Source: Pelargonium cotyledonis (lineage: Eukaryota > Streptophyta > Magnoliopsida > Geraniales > Geraniaceae). From it: DNA of 29,589 nt. The position numbers were made by a program, and so were the translations under genes. Below are positions 1 to 12,160 of this stretch, in pieces (position 1 is the stretch's first letter; each line of letters begins with the position of its first letter). A model generated the notes under the pieces. The model made no database searches. It had not been told where the DNA came from and worked only from the letters and a program-made list of their open reading frames with translations. The stretch spans positions 1-29,589 of the forward strand of contig JAYMTA010000411.1 of the NCBI GenBank assembly GCA_036897625.1. Direction: 5' to 3'.

Positions 1-1430
1 TGTCGGTATATATATATATATATATATATATAATGATTTGCATTGCATGCCAATTAAATAACAATGAGTATTATGATATCATGTCAACGTACAAATTTTC
101 GAGTAAATAACATTTATATAATCTCTTTTTTGTTATTTGGATCTTATAATCATAGATTATTTAAGAATGTACTAGTTTTATGTAATCTATGAACAGCTAG
201 TTAATTAATTAGGATAATAATATTGATTTTCTCTTGTTTCTTACTCAAGAGGTGAGTCGAGAAAGAGGGTAAAGGGAATGCATTTCCTCCATTGTAGCTC
301 AACTGGGAATAGACAAAGAAAAACATAAAGATTGTTGTCTGCGAAACTTTCCATGAAAAAAGGTTGCGACTTTCCTAATCAGTCCCTCTTTCTAATTAGG
401 AAAAACGTTTAACTATAAACTATTTTACGCCTAAAGTTTTTTGGTTTAGTTGTAGTTAATTGAATAAAATGATTCAAGGGTCGTTCAGCTCTCACAAATA
501 TGTTATTACATATACGAGTGATGTTATAAGAGAGTGTAATACTTGTATTATGTATGTATCATATAATTAAAAACCATTTATTATAGGTAAATGTAGGGAT
601 CCAGTGGCAAAAATTGTTCTAATTTAATGTGAAATATCGAGCTCAAGTCTCGTAGAAAAGAGTCAGTGTGATGATCGGACACCAGATGGTTTTGGAAAAA
701 AATGTGTCGTTGTATAGTCATAAAATAGGTAATCATAAACAAGGAGTGGAAGAGAGAATGATCACATGTAATTTAGGTAAATGTGGCATCATGTCTCCAA
801 CATTTTTAGACAATCATGTTCTTCCATTCATAAACTAATTACAATTACACAACCGAAGCATTGTTATTAGTCAATATGTAAACATGCTTAAGCATTTGCC
901 ACCTCCTACGGTCAAGCTTAATCTCATACATTCATGCTTGACCATGTACATATAACTTTTATTTATCATATGTATATATATCATCTAGTCATATGTTAAT
1001 ACATTAATAAAGGCATGATCTCGATTCTATAAATTGTTAACAACGAAATTCAAATTACCAACAAACCAATGTCTGAAAATCAAAACAAAGATGTGGATAT
1101 ATAAAAATCATTATCTACAAATCACCCTAACAAAACAAAACCATTCCATACTTATGATCAATTGCATCAACTCATACAAGAATATGGAGCCAAAACAAAG
1201 GTCGAATAATAGATAATAGAAATGTACCAAAACCAGTAACTATAGCTAGATTCATGAGAGTGTATATATACTTACACACACACATGCTCATATTTGGACA
1301 TATATGATTGTACTTGTACATGCATGCACATAGAAATCAGAAGAAATGAAGGGCTGTGATTTGATGATAGGAAATAGTAGTATATAAAATGTAGGTAAAT
1401 ATTAAAGATGAAATTAAAATGATAGTGAAA
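1..1430. other. Intergenic, AT-rich
   Basis: No exon with convincing coding content or family similarity is visible on either strand. It opens with a perfect (TA)13 microsatellite. A 10-bp inverted repeat (AGAAAGAGGG at 260-269, CCCTCTTTCT at 384-393) could form a long-loop hairpin. The longest ORF (1034-1216) is low-complexity and not believable as a gene. Confidence 0.6.
7..32. repeat. (TA)13 microsatellite
   Basis: Uninterrupted TA dinucleotide run at the window edge, likely length-polymorphic. Confidence 0.95.
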
Positions 1431-1445
1431 GGACATGTAGTTATG

Positions 1446-1557
1446 GGGTTAAGGGCACGTCAACTCGGAGAATGAGACCCGACACGGCGAGTTAGGGCTG
1501 CTCGCCTCGCCTCGCCTCTGGCCGCACCCCCGTGTCGGTCTCTTGCCTTCCCAACCC
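1446..1557 (+). other. GC-rich inverted-repeat island (possible hairpin RNA)
   Basis: This island is strongly GC-rich against its AT-rich surroundings. GAGACCCGACACGG (1474-1487) pairs with CCGTGTCGGTCTC (1530-1542) with a single bulged C and a 42-nt loop. Outer segments also pair: GGGTT (1446-1450) with AACCC (1553-1557), and AAGG-CA with TGCCTT. A competing inner hairpin is possible between AACTCG (1462-1467) and CGAGTT (1488-1493). The loop contains a CTCGC pentamer repeat (about 1500-1516). I do not recognise a conserved plant microRNA in either arm. It could be a small-RNA precursor, a structured transcript or a decayed foldback element. Confidence 0.35.
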
Positions 1558-1560
1558 AAC

Positions 1561-2445
1561 TAAATTACAAACTTTCTGAAATGACCTAACACTAGCTACT
1601 ACTAATATTAATATTAATATTTTTATTTTTATTTTTTGTTACACTCTCTGATCAATATGAACATGATCTTGATGATGATATATGTATATATATATATATA
1701 TATATCATCAATCTTGATCTCTGCAAAATGAATTGTACAAACCCTATCTATCTCTCTGCTGTTTTTGTCTCCTGTCAATTTAACCCCAACACTCCAACCT
1801 GTATTTCTTTTTTAAATGGATGGATCCACCAAGGTTTCACTACCCTATGAACATCCTCACTCTCGTATCATGCATGAAACTCTCTCGTCCTTTCAATACA
1901 GACGATTACACGTGAATTTGTTTACATTTATCGGTTCTGAGACACGCGAACTAGTTTGGTTGGACCAAAAATGATCAAAATATCACTACCCTTGCCGGGT
2001 CTATGCCTGCTCCAACTCATGGTCTCACCATCACACAACTTTCTAAATATTTTTTTTCTTATAAAAATAAATTAAAGAGAACCACTATATGTCTTCAATA
2101 TTGTTTACAATTTCATACTAGTATTTTCACTAATAACATCACATACGAGTGAAAATAGGGAGACATTTTCTTAAAATAATTTTATTAAATTAAAGGACGT
2201 TAATTGTGTACAACATATTTTATAAACCGAATGTTATGAACGAGAATTCGTGAGATGATGACGATAGTATGTATCATGAGAAAAAAAGAATCTTAATCAT
2301 AAATTAATAGTTAAAGCTCAATTAAATATATATGAGTTTGACATGTAACGAATTGAGGGTAAGCGGGAAGAAGCAATCATCACTTCCGGAGCAATTCAAA
2401 ATATATCCTACATGAGCATTGTTTCAAAATTTAGAGGAACTATTG
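1561..2445. other. Intergenic
   Basis: No gene is supported. It contains a (TA)n tract at 1685-1705 flanked by imperfectly complementary TGATGATATA/TATATCATCA arms, and otherwise unstructured AT-rich DNA. Confidence 0.55.
1685..1705. repeat. (TA)n microsatellite
   Basis: TA dinucleotide run about 21 bp long, forming the loop of a short potential hairpin with its flanks. Confidence 0.9.
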
Positions 2446-2449
2446 TTCT

Positions 2450-2641
2450 AATTGTTTAGACTTTTTCTGTGCGGTCTTCAGATCCCGACTCTATTTTCAG
2501 TTTGCTTTAGTTGGCTCTCATGTATTTCTCTATGAGCTTGTTTTTGCTCGGCTTTCATTCTCTTTTTTTCTTGTGTATGTACCTTATTCCCTTCTTAAGA
2601 TCTTTTTTCAATATATAGATACTTTTGCTGATAAAAAAATA
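2450..2641 (+). mobile_element. Truncated LINE-like 3' end
   Basis: A T-rich stretch resembling a plant non-LTR retrotransposon 3' untranslated region. It ends in TCAATATATAGATAC, TTTTGCTGATA and a short poly-A at about 2633-2640. The last ~35 bp match, with small differences, the end of a second segment at 28,403-28,441, so this is a repeated 3' terminus. No reverse transcriptase or endonuclease coding sequence remains, consistent with 5' truncation. The 5' limit and any target-site duplication are not clear by eye. Confidence 0.45.
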
Positions 2642-2798
2642 CATGTACTAATTCCAATAATTTGTTGCTATAGAGCGCTTGCCCGGATCCAATTTAAATG
2701 TTTCTTAATTGGTTCTTAGACACTAAATCTAGGACTAAAACTTCTTATACTCTCATGTAATAAAGATGTAAAATATAATTTGTCAGTCAATTTTTTTA

Positions 2799-2952
2799 TG
2801 GCTTAGGCTAAGTCACACCAACGAGGTGATGACACCTCATTAAATTTCATTCATACCTACTCAAGTAAATTGGTGGGAACGGAACGATCTGTTCAGATCC
2901 AGAATTTTTAATGAGGTGTCATTAACTCATTCATGGCTTAGTTTAAGCCAAA
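2799..2952. mobile_element. MITE family 1, copy 1
   Basis: A ~150-bp non-autonomous element with terminal inverted repeats. The left end has TGGCTTAGGCTAAG followed by a GAGGTGATGACACCTCATTAAA block. The right end has AATGAGGTGTCATTAACTCA followed by CTTAGTTTAAGCCA. The centre holds the family's TGGTGGGAACGGAACGATC block. Related copies lie at 6168, 18,187 and 16,078. There is no coding capacity, so mobility would depend on a transposase elsewhere. Confidence 0.75.
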
Positions 2953-2959
2953 TAAAACT

Positions 2960-5900
2960 TGGTTTAGAATCTAAATCCAAATTAATAAAAGAAATTGTAC
3001 AAAATTTGAGATAGATAATCATTTTTAATTAACAACATAATATACATTTAAAAAATGCAATTCTTGTATCATTCCTCGAGCCACACCATCCACTAATTTA
3101 TTTATTTATTCTCCAAAATCCTCAGTCAACACAAGCCCAAAAACTACTTTCCAACTGTCTTAATTATTTTTTTAATCCATAATTAACAACACAACCTTAG
3201 TTAAACAATAATTAATTTCATCATAGTCACATTGGGCAAGACAATTCGATATCATAAGTGCGAACATGTCACCTACTCGCCTAATACTTCGATTAATCAT
3301 GTTTTAATGTCCGATTTTCTGTACCCGAATTTTGCCATGTGATCGCATACACCACAGGAGGAGACGACACATCCTAGTGTGAGGACTCAGTTGTTCCGCG
3401 ATGGCCCTACAATATTAGGTGTTTGTAGCAAACATTTACTCATTACTATATGATCTATATGATTGAAATCAAACATTTTTTTAATGAACATTTGTAGCAC
3501 GTACGGTGAGCAAATTTGCGAGGATACAAAATAGGGGAACAAGATCTTTCTCAACCTTTGCCTTTACGAGGCACTTGTCGTCCATTTTGTTTCTCATTGT
3601 TCTCTTTCTCCATTTCTTTTCTCATCCCGGTTCCGCAAAAATGCTACGTGTTTGCGACAAATTTTCGTATTCTTAACTGGCACTATAGGTTTACGTATAA
3701 GTTTTTAAATTAGTATTGGGATTATTTTAGTAATTTTGTGGTCTTGGTATGGGGGAATATTGATTCAAACAATGGTGTGGTCCTATATATATTCCTTCTC
3801 CAATCCTTTTTTTTTTCTCTCTTTTTGAAATAATATGGTTGATCTTTTGGACCGACTCATTTTACAAATAAATTGTTTTTATTTCACTTTCTATTAGATA
3901 TGTAATATATGGATCTAATTAATTGTTACAAAACTACGTAGAAATAAGTTAACTAGATGATAAAGTGATGTATAACTATGCAAACACAAAGTAAACGAAC
4001 GATAATATAAAAATTGTGTTTATTATTATTATTATATATCTACAATTAAACATTAACATATTCAAAACACTATTTAAACTATCTCGAAATGACCGAAAAC
4101 ACTATATCATAACAAAGCCACGAGTTTTAAGCCGGACCCGATTTCAAGCATATATAAGATCAAATTTCAACTAATTCCTAATATTCTTACTAATATTTTT
4201 TCGTTGAGTAGTTCCTTACTTGCATCATCAAATCTTTTTGTAGTTCTAAAGTTTGATTACAAAACAAAATGACCATATAATTAAAGCCAAAAGCCAAAAG
4301 AATTTGCTAGAATCACATATCTTATGATTATATATAATGTTCGTCACCATTTTCATCACTACACTTGCTAATTTATTTATATTTTATAGATGATTAATTA
4401 ACAGTTGAGATAGATTAGAGATTCTCCTAATTGATCAAGAGAAAGCCATATTTCTAGGGGAGCCACTATTATAATTCCCTAAAAAATTATTCTCTAGCTA
4501 ATTTAATTAGTCAATAAAACAAACAAATATTAGCATGCTTTTCATGAAGATAATTTAGAATTAATCAACTGAAAAATATCTCCTTAACACAGATTCCAAA
4601 TCCTATTGAGTATATAAATGATCTGAAATTTTGTTGATTGATTCCTTTAATCTACTAAAATCTTTAATTTATAGTAATTAATTAGGAACAAGAATCTCAT
4701 CATGAACATGTATATTTTTTATCAAAAAATCTATAATTAACAAATAACTTTCGTTTTCACTTTATTCTAATCCCGAAATTCCCCAAGAATATTGTAGCAT
4801 ATATGTGTGTGATATGCTAATGCTTAACTATTTTGACCACCAATCAATTCAATTTTCAAATAGATAGATGTAGGTTTTGAAGTCCCAAAACTTTAATTAT
4901 GATTCTAATTCGTATGCATATAGATACACGACGATCGTTTAAGCGTGCTTACATGATAATCTAATAATTAAACAATTTTAGCTTACATCAATGACATGTC
5001 AATTTTATTGGCATGCATGCGCTTGGACTCAAAATTGATCAATGTTGAGCCATTGGCTGTCTTTTACTAACATTGACCAATGTTGACTATTTCTTTTATT
5101 TAACTATCGGCAATGTTTTCAGGTTTTTTATACACACGCTTATTAAATTTTTGGCCAGGCTCAATTATCTCGTCAATATATATAATTTTAAACATTATAT
5201 CATTTTTGACACAATCTGCTTTACAAATCAAATTCGCTATTAATAAATTTTTTATAATAAAATTGACAAGTCACTTTTCATGTCATATCGAACATTAACG
5301 ATTTGTTAACACCAATAATTCTAGATGTTTTATATAAAAATAATAGTTCATGCATCTTATATAAAAAATAAAAAAAAATTAACAAAATAAATCTATTTAT
5401 ATATTTGATAAAAATATGCATGTCTCACTAATTAATTATCATATCCCTTTCACCTCACCGTAAACATAAACAATATTGTAATATAATTAACCATAATTAT
5501 AATCATATTAGTCTCATTCATTCCTATCGACGTCTTGAACTACTATTACTGTCATAGTCAATATCATTTTCATTGTAATTTCATCAATAATGTCACCATC
5601 TTCTCTATGTTTTTATTTGGTAATGAATAACACTTCAATGGATTAAAATTTCCTTCAAGTCAATTATTTGTCTAATAAAAGCCAAAATTCATTTCAAATA
5701 TTGTAATGATTTGCATAATTTGAAATAATAATAATAATAATTAAATCTTAAAATGATTAAACAAGACAACATGTCTAATTTTTTTTTTTTTTTTGTTTAT
5801 GTCTAATTCAAATAAAATATAGAAAAGAAATGGTGAGGATATATTAGAAAATTGAGTGGCAACATAAAGAAAATTGGGGATGCCTTGTCTCTTCAATGTA

Positions 5901-6160
5901 AAGGTTTGGTTTGTTTTCCCATTGTTGCTAGTTGCAAGTAGTTAATTCAAGTTGGCAGCTATAGCTACTACCACTTTCTATTTTCTTTTGAAATTTTCGT
6001 AAGAACAAAAAATAAAGGAAAATTTGTTTTCATTTGGGTTGGGTTGGGGATTTTATATGTGTTTGGGTCCCAATTGATTTTAATTTGTGGATCTTCTTTC
6101 AAGAGTCTTATCAATAAATTTAACTTGGTGCAATGTAGATCATGATAGAGAGAGTATACA
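2960..6160. other. Intergenic, 3.2 kb
   Basis: No gene, RNA gene or transposon that I can support. The sequence is AT-rich with homopolymer tracts and an (AAT)n run at about 5727-5742. ORFs of 61-65 codons in it have biased, non-protein-like composition. Confidence 0.5.
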
Positions 6161-6167
6161 TATTAGT

Positions 6168-6324
6168 TTTTGGTTTAGACTAAAATAAAAATGAGTTGGT
6201 GACACCTCATATAAAATATTGCATTCACATGGATGACTCTGCTTTCATAAATTCATTTGGGTGGATATGTGTGAAATTTAATGAGGTGTCATCAACTTAT
6301 TAATTTGGTTTAACCTAAGCCAAA
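6168..6324. mobile_element. MITE family 1, copy 2
   Basis: Same architecture as copy 1: left end TTTTGGTTTAGACTAAA then TGAGTTGGTGACACCTCAT, right end AATGAGGTGTCATCAACTTATT then GGTTTAACCTAAGCCAAAA. The centre keeps the TTCATTTGGGTGGATA motif corresponding to the TCACTTGGGTGGGTA of copy 3. It is more diverged than copy 3. Confidence 0.75.
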
Positions 6325-6329
6325 ATATG

Positions 6330-9255
6330 ACCCGCATTCCATCTCTCTCCGTATGTATATATCATGTTTTACCATAACATCATCGTTAAGTATGTGACAT
6401 CGTCAAGATTTGTGCTGACTTATCATAGCCTATTTGCTACAGTCAACAACCAATCACAAGATGTTACGCCGCCCCTTAATCTTAATTGTGCGAGTATAAA
6501 TATCATATCAAATCACGTGCTTATATTCTATTTAAATTCTCTCTCTAGCATGCTTATTTGATAGTTCTCATTTCACTTGCCATAGATGTTAATTGTCGCA
6601 CCTGATTTGAAATTTCAGGTATATTCTCAATATATTACTTAATTTTTAAGTGTAATATACTTGTGTTATGAGCGTTATCAACAACTCTAGTTACTCTATG
6701 TCTGAGCAATGAAAGTCGAAATCGATTATAGTGTCCTACTAACATAAGTAATTAAAGGAAAATTGGTTAATAGTGTCCAACAAACTCACCATTTAGATTA
6801 GGTATACTACAATTATTTAATGGGAATAGTTATTATAATGACAATGACATCATTAGGATTTGATTAATTAAATAAAAAATGACCTTATTGAACTCAAGTG
6901 GACCCCACTTCCCCTCCCATGCAGGGTCCCACTCCTCTTCTCCTCCTTTTATTTATATATATAAAAAAATATACAAGTATTCGAAATTCAATTGAATTTA
7001 AAATCGATTTGATTTGTTTAATTTATGAACCGTATTGAACTTATCCTACTAATCTGATTAGAAATTCAACTAAAGTTGTTATATTTTTGTTTGATGCTAC
7101 AAATATGGTTGATTGTAAGTATGTGAGCCATAATGTACAATTAATTAGACTTATTGACAACTAACATGATAACACTTGTATTAAACACACAAAAACGACA
7201 TAATACGCTAACAATGGCGGACACACACACAAACAAAACTCTTGGATCACGCTTGTGGATTTGGTTTTATGGTAGGATTAATACGTGTATTTCTTGCTAA
7301 AGATCTACCCGATTTTGTTTAAAGGAAAGTTCAACATAGATAAATTTCTCATGACTATATTAAACTCCAAAATATCCTCCAAAAATATTCACAATGGAGG
7401 GGATACCCCACGTCGACCTGTTTGAGGCGAGCAACTCCCATATAAGTACTAGTCTATGGTTCACATGTTTTACTCTTGTACTTAGATGTTGATATGTTCA
7501 ATTCATGATTTAAAGTTGTATTCCCGCATTGGTAATGGATTACGATCCAACACCATTTTTTAATTTCATGTGTTTTCTCTCTTAAAATATTTCTAGCTTG
7601 CCTGAAAATAAAAGGTCGGACACAAATTAATTAAAATTAATGTGTTAATTATCCAATTATTGTTGCTCGGACATTTTACAATTCAAATCGGGAGTGAGAT
7701 TGTACGTTAATAATATTAAACAACTATACGATGTTATACACTTATATTTCAAGACATGTATAAAAAAAAATAGAATAACATTTCAAATCACTCAAACACA
7801 ACTTTCCCAATGAAAATTGAATAGAAATCCAATTATTTATAATTTAAAACTGTTTGTAAATTTAGTTGACTCACAATTTTAAGAACAACGAACCATAATA
7901 CAAATAACTAGAATAATAATAAGGAAAACTACCCTCGCAATACTCTAGAAGACGTCTATACATGTGGGAACGTGCCTTTTATATATAGTAAAAACATAAT
8001 AGTTTTGAAATAAATGCAATTTGATTGAAATAGACTATATTTCGCAAAAATAAATTTAGATAACGTATAATAATATGGTTGATAATGAATTAAATAGTCT
8101 ACAGAAGGCTTACGAGCAACATCTCTCGTTCTCACGACAAAATTTAAGACTAAGCATATGCTTTCTAATAGAGTAATTGCCATAACATTTCTTTAAACAA
8201 GCTACAAAATTAGTACTAATCACAGTTGTTTTAGAATAATAAATAATTATATGAATGTGACAAACCAAGGAGGAAACTTCGATCCTAATTTCTAACTTGA
8301 CTTGTTCTACTTAAACTACTACATTTCCTATCAATTTCCTTACTCTCCAAGTGCGTCTTTTAAAATTGTTCAATAATTTTTGGGTCATTTTCAAATACCA
8401 ATATTTAAATTTTGATAAAAATATCAAGAAGTTGCAATGCAATGGTCATTAACAGTTACAATAAATGACAATTTGGGAGATTAAATTAATCAATCAATCA
8501 ATTCATTAATTAATGATAAATACCAAATTATTTTGGCATGCCCACTACTTCATTGAAAACCCAATCATTGTCTAAACCGTTACTTAAGTAATTAACTAAC
8601 ATGAATCATATATCAAGGGACTAATGGTTATGACCAAACTTATAAGATTATGTCAAAAGAAATATCAATTTTGTATATTTTTTTGAACTATTTTGAAATT
8701 GATATTAGGATAGTTGATAATTAGTACATGTACTTCTAGTAGCGCCGAGAACTTCTCAAAATGTGTTTGTTTTAATTTAACGACGTTAAGTTATATTTTT
8801 CTTTTTTATCGTGAGTTGTTTTATTTTATAACTTACAAATAATTACAACCGCTCTAAATAAGTAGAGAGAAATAGAGTCAATTTTACTAATTTTATACTT
8901 TGATAATTGATATGTAACAATATGAGATTAGCTACCGAAAAATTTAAAAAATACTTATATACAATTTGGAGAAAAATATTATGTATTTACAAGTAACTTA
9001 AATTCAAATGTTTAGTGACAAACACTAACAACTAACATTTACAATAATTTAATTGATTTTAAAGACTTGGTTGGTTCAACTCTATTCTTTCCACATTAGT
9101 TGAAGTTAGTTAAAAAAAAAAATTGTTGTTAAGTTATTTTAAATTTTAACTGCTCGCAAATATAAACAAAAAGAAAATTAATTTAGAGCTTATTTTTGTA
9201 AACAATAAATGTAAATTTAATTTCTTCAAAAAAAAAAATTGTAAATTTAATCATT
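6330..9255. other. Intergenic, 2.9 kb
   Basis: No supported gene. A short imperfect inverted repeat with GGACCCCAC and GGGTCCCAC arms sits at about 6899-6933. Otherwise there are only A/T tracts and short biased ORFs. Confidence 0.5.
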
Positions 9256-9259
9256 ATTT

Positions 9260-9640
9260 ATTTTCTCCTCCTCCGGCGGTTCATCATCGACAATGATGTG
9301 GCGTCTGATTAGAGAGCTCAATAGAGCTGAAACTCAACAGTCTGTTTGGTCACATGATTAATCAGGAAGATGGCTTTTCGCATGATTCACGATATCTGTG
9401 ATGCGATCCATCCTGACCGTCCATTTTCACGATCTGAAAGCCCACGCGACCTGTACGCGCAACAGTTACAGTACCCTCCGTAGCATCACAAAAGTAGAAT
9501 CCACTAATCAACGGCCGAAAATCATGGAACCTGCCTCCTGTTACTAACGGTATCCGCTTCTCCACGTGGCGAATCCACCACACTCCACGCATGCACCTCC
9601 TTTGTTTCCGTTTACTTTTTTTTTTTAAACTAAGCACATT
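9260..9640. other. GC-richer island with G-box core
   Basis: A ~380-bp island of raised GC within AT-rich DNA. It contains CCACGTGG (about 9561-9568), a perfect G-box/ABRE-type element bound by bZIP and bHLH factors in plants, and several CpG-containing motifs (ACGCGACC, GTACGCGC, CGGCCG). A minus-strand frame stays open for about 90 codons here, but its product is not recognisable. This could be a distal regulatory region, the first exon of an unannotated transcript, or a transposon relic. Confidence 0.3.
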
Positions 9641-9644
9641 CTCT

Positions 9645-10790
9645 AGTCACGTTGATCACACATGCATGAATGATGCATGACCCATAAGTGACACTTCACA
9701 TGAATATGAACTTAACGGTAAAAAAAAGTTGCAAAACATATGGTGTACCATGTATGACTGTTAGAGTTGGCTATTTGGAGCCTAAATTTGAAATTTTTGA
9801 GATGCAATTTTTACGTATTTTGAGCGACGTAAAATGTATCGATCACTTTTTTTTTTTAAAAGAGTTGGACAAATTCAAATGATAACACATTTTACACTTA
9901 GATTCAAATTTTAAAATACACTTTTAGAATAATATAATTCTCTTTTGGAGAGTCATACAAATCCGAAATCAGATATATACTCGATTTTCATAATTATATC
10001 TCATCAAGGAAAATATGCATTATTTTTACTGGAATACTGAATCGACATTTGATCAAAATTATTTCATTTCTAAAGAGTGAGTCATTTACTTCTTCATTTG
10101 GGTCATTGCCGTAATACCCTTATTGGGCGTCTTGTTTAATTCCACATCTTGCATACCCACATCTATGTGCCTGTGAAATTTGTCATCTACACTTATATTA
10201 GATTGAAAAACTATATACTCGAAACTTAAATGGTCAGCTCTATTGAAGGTGACGGTGATTGTTCATCTATGTATGATGTATGGATTAGAGATGGGTCATG
10301 ATGGCAACAGAACCATGGAAATAAAATGATTAAATCAAAACATAAAAAGAAATAAATAAATAAAAATAAAAAGTGACCAAACACTGCTATTAAAGGACTG
10401 CGCAGCCACGGCCACAGCCGCCATTTCATCTTCTTCACCACTGCCTTTTTTATTTTTCGGATCATCATGATTACTAATTTTCAATTACTTATTATGCGTA
10501 TTATTGTTTTATTTTTTATTTTAAAAAAAAATAATAATAATTAGAATCCATAACGATAGAGAGACAAAAGAGAAGAGATAGGGACTTTTTGAAAGAACAG
10601 AACATTAAATTAAAATAAAGAAAAAAGGTGGGGCATTGATGAAAAATAAAATAAAAACAAATAATTAATTAAAATAAATAAAAGCCCCAAAATCAGGTAG
10701 TATATAAATGTCACCATGAGACCTATTTGTATCTCTGCAACGATAAAGATGAACCATTCACTACCCAAGAAAATTAGCCGAAGAAGAAGA
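9645..10790. other. Intergenic, upstream of the HLS1-like gene
   Basis: No gene is supported. A GC-richer patch at about 10,385-10,440 (GCGCAGCCACGGCCACAGCC) is open on the minus strand, but that ORF runs into a low-complexity hydrophobic stretch and is not convincing. The distal promoter of the downstream gene may extend here. Confidence 0.4.
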
Positions 10791-11046
10791 GCAAGATCTT
10801 CCATTTTTAACCCAGAAACAGAGCAATTTTCTTGAATTTCTTTTTGGCCATATACATATATTTATATACTTTTATACTGTTTCTCTGATATCGAAAAAGT
10901 CTGAGCTCAGCTGATATATATAGCTTTCTGTATTGCTACATCGGTTTCTTAAAGCACACGTTACCGGTTTTAGTCTACTCCTATTTTGCGGCCTTGAAAA
11001 AGCTGCGACCTTGCTCTTTCATCGCCATCATCATCCGATTGAATCA

Positions 11047-11056
11047 CTATAAATAG
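11047..11056 (+). promoter_or_regulatory. TATA box of the HLS1-like gene
   Basis: CTATAAATAG, a near-ideal plant TATA box, lies about 120 bp upstream of the ATG at 11,178. That predicts a 5' untranslated region of roughly 90 bp. Confidence 0.7.
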
Positions 11057-11177
11057 CGCCTGCCTCTCAGCTTAACCCAGACCTCAACAGCTTTGAGTTT
11101 TGAGTTTTCCATTGCTTCTTTTGTATCAGTTTCAGAGCAAATCATCGACCTCTGTTCTCGTGATTATTATTATTATT

Positions 11178-12160
11178 ATGGGAGACGTAACGGTTAGAGA
11201 GTTGGAGCTGAGTAAAGACAGAGTTGCTGTAGAGGATGTGGAGAGACGATGCGAGGTGGGTCCGAGCGGCAAGCTCTCCATCTTCACCGACCTCCTCGGC
11301 GACCCTATTTGCAGGGTCCGGAACTCTCCGGCGTATCTTATGCTGGTAATGATTTCATCATAAAAATGTGATTTTGTAGTGTTTTGCCGTAAAAGGGCTC
11401 TGAGCTGAGCTCTGGTTTTTGGTGATGTTGACGAACAAACAGGTCGCAGAAATGGGGGAAGAGAAGAAGGAGATTGTGGGGATGATCAGAGGTTGCATAA
11501 AGACCGTAACTTGCGGCAAGAAGCTCTCTAGAAATGGCAAGAACAATGAAGCAATCAAACCAGTTTACACTAAAGTCGCTTATATTTTAGGCCTTCGTGT
11601 CTCTCCTTCGCACCGGTACTTGCTTCTTCTTCGTCTTTGTGCTCTGTTTTGGTTCTGGTTTTGTAGCTCTTGTTGTTTTTCTACTATTTTATAAATTTTT
11701 GCCGAAAATGGCCCATCCAGATGACCCATTTTTAGCCCTACTCTAATTATTGGTTACTTTTTAATATTATTCTAATGGTTTTTTGAAAAAAGATATTTAA
11801 TTTTATTAATTATAATGCTGACAAATTCTGGGTTCTTGTTGTATTTGCAGGAGGATGGGTATTGGGTTGAAGCTGGTTCGTCGGATAGAGGGGTGGTTCA
11901 GAGAAAATGGCGCCGAATATTCCTACATCGCCACCGAAAACGATAACCTCGCCTCCGTCAACCTATTCACCGACAAAAGCGGGTACTCCAAGTTCCGTAC
12001 GCCGTCGATCCTCGTAAACCCCGTGTTCGCCGGCCACCGCCTCCCCCCCTCCCGCCGCGCCCCCAAACCCCCCGCCGCCGCCGGGATCGCTTGCATGCAA
12101 GTCTTGACTCATGGCCGGAGTGTTTTTCTAGAGAGAGAAAGTATAGTGAGAGAAAGATAA
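11178..12160 (+). CDS. Truncated HOOKLESS1-like GNAT N-acetyltransferase
   Basis: Three exons are supported by GT-AG sites and family similarity: 11178-11345 (phase 0), 11443-11615 (phase 2) and 11851-12160, giving 216 residues. HOOKLESS1-like proteins are GNAT-fold acetyltransferases; Arabidopsis HLS1 controls apical-hook formation downstream of ethylene and auxin. Family hallmarks are clear: DVERRCEVGPSGKLS and TDLLGDPICR in exon 1, EKKEIVGMIRGCIKTVTCGK in exon 2, RRMGIG (residues 114-119, the GNAT acetyl-CoA-binding R-x-x-G-x-G/A motif) and YSYIATENDNLASVNLF in exon 3. Similarity continues to RTPSILVNPVFA and stops at about residue 183. A 33-residue Pro/Ala-rich, then Glu/Arg-rich tail follows before the stop. 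Family members are about 400 residues, so the whole C-terminal half is missing, and I found no trace of it in any frame just downstream. The start is the ATG directly before GDVTVREL, about 120 bp after a good TATA box. It may be a truncated expressed gene or a 3'-deleted pseudogene. Confidence 0.85.

Noticed and set aside
1659..1715. miR172-like string (ATCTTGATGATG at 1666-1677) in a hairpin context
   Set aside because: Only 12 bases match; the 3' part of the mature sequence differs, the opposite arm is not the expected star sequence and the loop is just a TA microsatellite.
9362..9637. Minus-strand 91-codon open frame
   Set aside because: It has no family similarity and coincides with a GC-rich island where open frames are expected by chance.
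10226..10468. Minus-strand 80-codon frame with a basic start and hydrophobic run
   Set aside because: The hydrophobic run is encoded by an AT-rich simple tract, and it resembles no known small plant peptide.
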